A stretch of 6,669 bases of DNA from JACQID01 sp035290885 (GTDB lineage: Archaea > Aenigmatarchaeota > Aenigmatarchaeia > GW2011-AR5). Where the stretch lies: the NCBI GenBank assembly GCA_035290885.1, contig DATDTL010000008.1:1-6669 (forward strand), read 5' to 3'. Below, one piece after another: positions 4,076 through 6,669 of the stretch. Both the position numbers and the translations under genes were made by a program. The notes below the pieces were generated by a model, which saw nothing but the letters and a program-made list of their open reading frames with translations, was not told where the DNA came from and did no database searches. Within the stretch, counting starts at the first letter, position 1. Every line of letters starts with the position of its first letter.

Positions 4076-4981
4076 AAGAAGGCGGATTACTTCATAATAG
4101 AAGAAACAAGGGAACCGAGAGAATATTCGGGCAATAATCTCTATTATGGGCTGAACGTGAGTGCCAATGCCGGCCTTGAGCCGATAGACCAATTGGACGG
4201 TTTCCTCGCAGCCGCACATGTCCAGCGGAATACCGGCGCACTTTTCTATCCATACGTAGCCGGCGTCTACAATTGCCTGAACTCAAGGACGGGAAAGGAG
4301 GCGGCAAAGCAAGCCGAGCGGAGGGCGGTTCTTGACGCTGGCAAACAGGCGCTTCTTTCCAACGTGATGACAAATCTTGCAATATCCGGCACCGTTCTGA
4401 CGACGTATGATTTCTGGAACGAGCCGGGCTATTGGGAAATCGTAAGGCGTCTTCTGGAAGGCGGGATTGCGGAGCGCCTGCCGGAGAATCTTCGCGAAAG
4501 AGGCATTACATTAAGAGATTTCCCGCGAGAAGTCGCGGGCGAGATGGGGAAATCGCTCGGCAAGAGTTTCGATGGTTTATATAGTGGAAGTCTATACGTG
4601 CCGGTAGAGGTGGCGGAAGCGTTGTGGTTGAGGAAAAAGTATGGCGTAGACTGGAAAATCGGCCCGCCTTCCGAAGAATTGTACGACGCGTTCATAGAAG
4701 AATCCGGCATTGGTATAATCCGCACATCGCAGCCAAGTGCAACTGAAGACGGGGAAGTGAAAATAGCAATGCCCTACATAGGCAAACCCGCTCAAACAGA
4801 AAGGATACTATTTTCAGATGATATGCCGTCATTGCAAAGAAAGGCATTTGACGGCAATCCCTCTTTCGATTATGCCTTTAAGCTGGCGGATGCATATGAG
4901 AAATTATTCGGGAATGGCAACATTTCCGACGGACCTACGGAAAGAATTTATAATCTGATAGAGTTAGCTAAAAGCAAGTGA
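4072..4981 (+). CDS. Degenerate TyrRS-like class I synthetase paralogue, 1-base frame break at start
   Basis: The uninterrupted frame from a GTG at 4157 gives 274 aa, but it remains open back to 4076 with good protein sequence (ADYFIIEETREPREYSGNNL). The ATG at 4072 overlaps the racemase stop. If the A3 after this ATG were A2, the whole would read MKKADYFIIEETREP and run on as about 302 aa. By eye it aligns in order with archaeal TyrRS. YYGLNVSANAGLEP and DGFLAAAHVQ sit at the first Rossmann strand and helix, VAGVYNCLN resembles LADLHAYLN, and GVDWKIG resembles GVDVAVGG. RILFSDDMPSLQRKAF resembles the segment after KMSKS, and NPSFDYAFKL resembles NPIMEIAKYF. HIGH is replaced (around PIDQLDGF) and KMSKS is absent (VKIAMPYIGK), and there is no anticodon-binding domain beyond this core. 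It is probably a neofunctionalised paralogue that does not charge tRNA in the usual way. Cyclodipeptide synthases share the fold, but their signature serine motif is not evident. Confidence 0.5.
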
Positions 4982-5066
4982 TAGTATGGCATTTCGGCCG
5001 CGAAAAGGTCGTCAACCATAAATCCGCCGACATAAGGATGAGCAATAACGGGATGCCCGCATAAAG

Positions 5067-5076
5067 CTTATAAATT
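5067..5076 (+). promoter_or_regulatory. TATA box for vapBC
   Basis: CTTATAAATT is a good archaeal TATA box centred about 26 nt before the vapB ATG at 5098, so the mRNA is probably leaderless. It is the clearest promoter in the window. The preceding sequence (4982-5066) shows no gene. Confidence 0.65.
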
Positions 5077-5077
5077 A

Positions 5078-5096
5078 GTATATACAAGTTATACTT
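5078..5096 (+). promoter_or_regulatory. Candidate VapB/VapBC operator
   Basis: Between the TATA box and the start codon lie GTATA and TATAC half-sites (5078-5082 and 5090-5094, 7-nt spacer). They can also be read as TATAC repeated directly 9 bp apart (5081-5085 and 5090-5094) or as AAGT-TAT-ACTT at 5086-5096. Overlap with the initiation site is where ribbon-helix-helix antitoxins usually bind to repress their own operon. The binding itself is inferred. Confidence 0.4.
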
Positions 5097-5097
5097 T

Positions 5098-5337
5098 ATG
5101 CAAAAACTAGTAAAGGACGTTAAAGAAGAGAATTGGAAAGCCTTCCGTGCCGAGGCTGCTATGCATGGCCTCAAGGTCGGGGAATTTTTCGGATATCTCG
5201 TGGAGGAGCATGTAAAGATGGAAAGAAAAATCGATAACTGGGACAGCTTATTAAAGCGCAAAGCCCTTACCGAAAAGGACGCCAAAAAAATGAAGGAAGC
5301 GCTGAAGATATTCGAAAAAGAATACGATTTCGAATAG
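5098..5337 (+). CDS. vapB: VapB-type antitoxin
   Basis: This 79-aa protein sits directly before a PIN-domain toxin and is built like a VapB antitoxin. The N-terminal strand plus two helices, MQKLVKDVKEENWKAFRAEA and AMHGLKVGEFFGYLVEEHV, look like a ribbon-helix-helix DNA-binding domain (residues 1-40). The charged C-terminal half (DSLLKRKALTEKDAKKMKEA, ending FEKEYDFE) would wrap the toxin and block its active site. The ATG at 5098 lies at the expected transcription start, so the message appears leaderless. It is separated from vapC by 10 nt holding a strong Shine-Dalgarno sequence. Autorepression through the repeat at 5078-5096 is expected from the family. The family is called from arrangement and fold pattern and is secure; which VapB subgroup it belongs to is not. 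Confidence 0.82.
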   Translation: MQKLVKDVKEENWKAFRAEAAMHGLKVGEFFGYLVEEHVKMERKIDNWDSLLKRKALTEKDAKKMKEALKIFEKEYDFE

Positions 5338-5344
5338 TGGTGAT
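5338..5344 (+). promoter_or_regulatory. Ribosome binding site of vapC
   Basis: GGTGAT lies just before the vapC ATG at 5348, in the 10-nt gap after the vapB stop. It matches the archaeal anti-Shine-Dalgarno well. This gives the toxin its own initiation signal although it is the second gene of the operon. Confidence 0.55.
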
Positions 5345-5347
5345 GCA

Positions 5348-5743
5348 ATGATTGTGCTTGATACGGATGCCCTGATAGAGTTGGAAAGGAATAATGTGAA
5401 GGTTATAGAAAGGATAAGCAAGATGAGAAAGGAACACCCGGAAGACATTGCGATCACGTCTGCAGTATACGCGGAATTCTCGTTCGGTTTGATGAACGTG
5501 AATAAAGAAAAACGGGATGCCGCGATTGTCTCGCTGAATCAGTATAGAGTATTGGATTTTGACAAGCCTTCTGCTTCTGAATATGCCCGCATGAAATGGA
5601 AACTGGAAAGAGAAGGTAAGCTTGTGCCGATAATGGATCTGGTCACGGCATCGGTATCAATGAGGCATGGCGCCACGCTCGTTACAGGCGATGCACATTA
5701 CGAACGAATAAGTGATTTGAACGTGATTATGCTTAAGCTATGA
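5348..5743 (+). CDS. vapC: VapC toxin, PIN-domain ribonuclease
   Basis: This 131-aa protein is a complete PIN-domain RNase, the toxin of the vapBC pair; VapC enzymes are Mg-dependent and many cut tRNA anticodon or rRNA loops. The acidic metal-binding residues are all visible: D5 (with D7) in IVLDTDALIELE, E43 in SAVYAEFSFG, D97 in IMDLVTASV, and D115 in LVTGDAHYERI. Length is normal for the family. The catalytic residues look intact, so the toxin is probably active and held in check by the upstream VapB. The stop at 5743 is only 15 nt before the hisS start, so the toxin operon and histidyl-tRNA synthetase may be co-transcribed. The RNA target cannot be deduced from the sequence. Confidence 0.92.
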   Translation: MIVLDTDALIELERNNVKVIERISKMRKEHPEDIAITSAVYAEFSFGLMNVNKEKRDAAIVSLNQYRVLDFDKPSASEYARMKWKLEREGKLVPIMDLVTASVSMRHGATLVTGDAHYERISDLNVIMLKL

Positions 5744-5758
5744 AGATTGTGATTATCC

Positions 5759-6669
5759 ATGACGTTCCAGCCGCCTAAAGGCACGCGCGATTTCCTGCCA
5801 GACGAAATGGCAAAGAGAAGGAAGGCCTTTGATGCATGCCGCGCTGTTTTTGAGAAGTACGGCTTTGGCGAAGTTGATACGCCGGCGTTTGAAAGCCTTG
5901 AGATGCTCACAGCCAAGGGCTCGCTGGGCGAGGCAGCCGTAAAAGACATTTACCGTTTTGAAGACAAGTCAAAGCGTGCGCTCGGCCTTCGTTATGACCT
6001 TACCGTGCCTATCGTGCGGGTTTTCCTGTCGCAGAAGTTCCCCAAGCCCGTGAAGTGGTACTATATTAATAAAGTATGGCGCTACGAGGACATTTCCAAA
6101 GGCAGATGGCGCGAGTTCTCCCAGTGCGACGCGGAGATCATAGGTTCGCCCTCGGTAGAGGCAGACGCAGAGATGCTTGAATTGGCGATAGACTGCATGC
6201 TTTCGCTCGGCGTGAAGGGAATGGGCGTCAGAATAAACAGCCGTAAAATCATGGATGCCATGGCCGAGAAAGCCGGCATAACGGAGAAAGAAGCCTTGTT
6301 CCGTGCGATTGACAAGCTTGAAAAGAAAGGCGAGGCGGAAGTGAGAAAGGAGCTTTCGGTTATAGCCGGGGCAAAACAGATAGACGGGATAATCAAGTCC
6401 GTGAAATCCGAAGAGGAGGACGCAGAGCTTAACGCGATAACGGCGCTGCTGCCCAAGGATTATAGAAAGTTCGTGAAACAGGACTTCTCTATAGCCCGCG
6501 GGCTGGATTATTACACCGGCTTCATATTCGAGATACGCATAAAAGGTGCGGAGTCCGTAGGCTCCGTGCTTGGCGGCGGCAGGTATGACCGCCTGATAGA
6601 AAAATACGGCGGCGAGCCCACCCCTGCCACGGGCTTTGGACTTGGCATAGACCGCGTGATAGCGGCGAT
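5759..6669 (+). CDS. hisS: Histidyl-tRNA synthetase (cut by right edge)
   Basis: This class II synthetase joins histidine to tRNA-His in the cytoplasm. The first 303 residues are visible, and no frame breaks occur in them. The N-terminus FQPPKGTRDFLPDE is typical of HisRS. Motif 1 is around FEKYGFGEVDTPAFES (31-46). GLRYDLTVPIVR is at 76-87, and motif 2 is around WRYEDISKGRWREFSQCDAE (107-126). The HisRS-specific histidine loop is GLDYYTGFIFE (248-258), followed by LGGGRYDRL (271-279). Motif 3, TGFGLGIDRV (291-300), is just before the edge; the C-terminal anticodon-binding domain is off the window. The ATG at 5759 is favoured because PPKGTRD follows immediately. It lies 15 nt after vapC, with no clear Shine-Dalgarno sequence and only a poor TATA candidate, so read-through from the vapBC promoter is possible. 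Its substrate tRNA is at 1904-1996. Confidence 0.97.
   Translation, partial: MTFQPPKGTRDFLPDEMAKRRKAFDACRAVFEKYGFGEVDTPAFESLEMLTAKGSLGEAAVKDIYRFEDKSKRALGLRYDLTVPIVRVFLSQKFPKPVKWYYINKVWRYEDISKGRWREFSQCDAEIIGSPSVEADAEMLELAIDCMLSLGVKGMGVRINSRKIMDAMAEKAGITEKEALFRAIDKLEKKGEAEVRKELSVIAGAKQIDGIIKSVKSEEEDAELNAITALLPKDYRKFVKQDFSIARGLDYYTGFIFEIRIKGAESVGSVLGGGRYDRLIEKYGGEPTPATGFGLGIDRVIAA

Noticed and set aside
4072..4137. A separate 21-codon peptide (MKEGGLLHNRRN...) after the racemase
   Set aside because: Its sequence is unremarkable, while the neighbouring frame is strongly protein-like from 4076 onward. It is better explained as the mis-framed start of the synthetase-like gene.
3442..4382. Minus-strand open frames opposite the racemase and synthetase-like gene
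   Set aside because: They are serine- and arginine-rich shadows of the plus-strand coding sequence, with no motif and no promoter.
4157..4981. Cyclodipeptide synthase
   Set aside because: The fold class would fit, but I cannot find the characteristic N-terminal glycine-serine motif, and the downstream segments follow TyrRS better.
1..6669. CRISPR array or long tandem repeat
   Set aside because: No regularly spaced repeats were seen in the window.

Overview
The window looks archaeal. It holds a tRNA-His gene with a bulge-helix-bulge intron, a zinc-ribbon plus HTH multiprotein bridging factor (aMBF1), and archaeal class I and class II aminoacyl-tRNA synthetases. Several genes have a TATA-like box 25-30 nt before the start codon, suggesting leaderless or short-leader mRNAs. 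Compact spacing, ATGA overlaps and lineage-unfamiliar small proteins would suit a small-genome (DPANN-like) archaeon, but the lineage is an inference and I cannot fix it further.

Layout. 1-278 (minus): 5' end of isoleucyl-tRNA synthetase, running off the left edge. 322-953 (minus): unrecognised ~210-aa protein whose first codons are separated from the rest by a one-base frame break in an A-run. 954-1279: divergent promoter region with a perfect 7-bp inverted repeat. 1280-1699 (plus): aMBF1. 1904-1996 (plus): intron-containing tRNA-His(GUG). 2035-2228: broken plus-strand gene. 2225-2968: mosaic scar in which an internal transposase fragment (about 2484-2747, plus) lies between the 3' part of a winged-helix regulator and the 5' part of another gene, both minus. 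3067-4981 (plus): tightly overlapped three-gene cluster of a double AbrB-like protein, an aspartate/glutamate racemase and a degenerate TyrRS-like class I synthetase paralogue. 5098-5743: vapBC toxin-antitoxin pair. 5759-end: histidyl-tRNA synthetase, cut by the right edge.

How it fits together. Housekeeping translation genes (ileS, tRNA-His, hisS) frame an accessory region that contains decayed genes, a transposon relic and a TA module. The most novel part is the AbrB-racemase-aaRS-like cluster. The aaRS-like protein follows archaeal TyrRS in order along its length, but I find neither HIGH nor KMSKS, and it overlaps an intact two-cysteine amino-acid racemase. That pairing suggests a neofunctionalised amino-acid-binding or activating enzyme, but its function is unknown.

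A caution for the whole window: four genes (322-953, 2035-2228, 3067-3371, 4072-4981) each need a single-base frame correction in or near a short homopolymer. Either the assembly has small indels or the genes are decaying or recoded; the sequence alone cannot tell.
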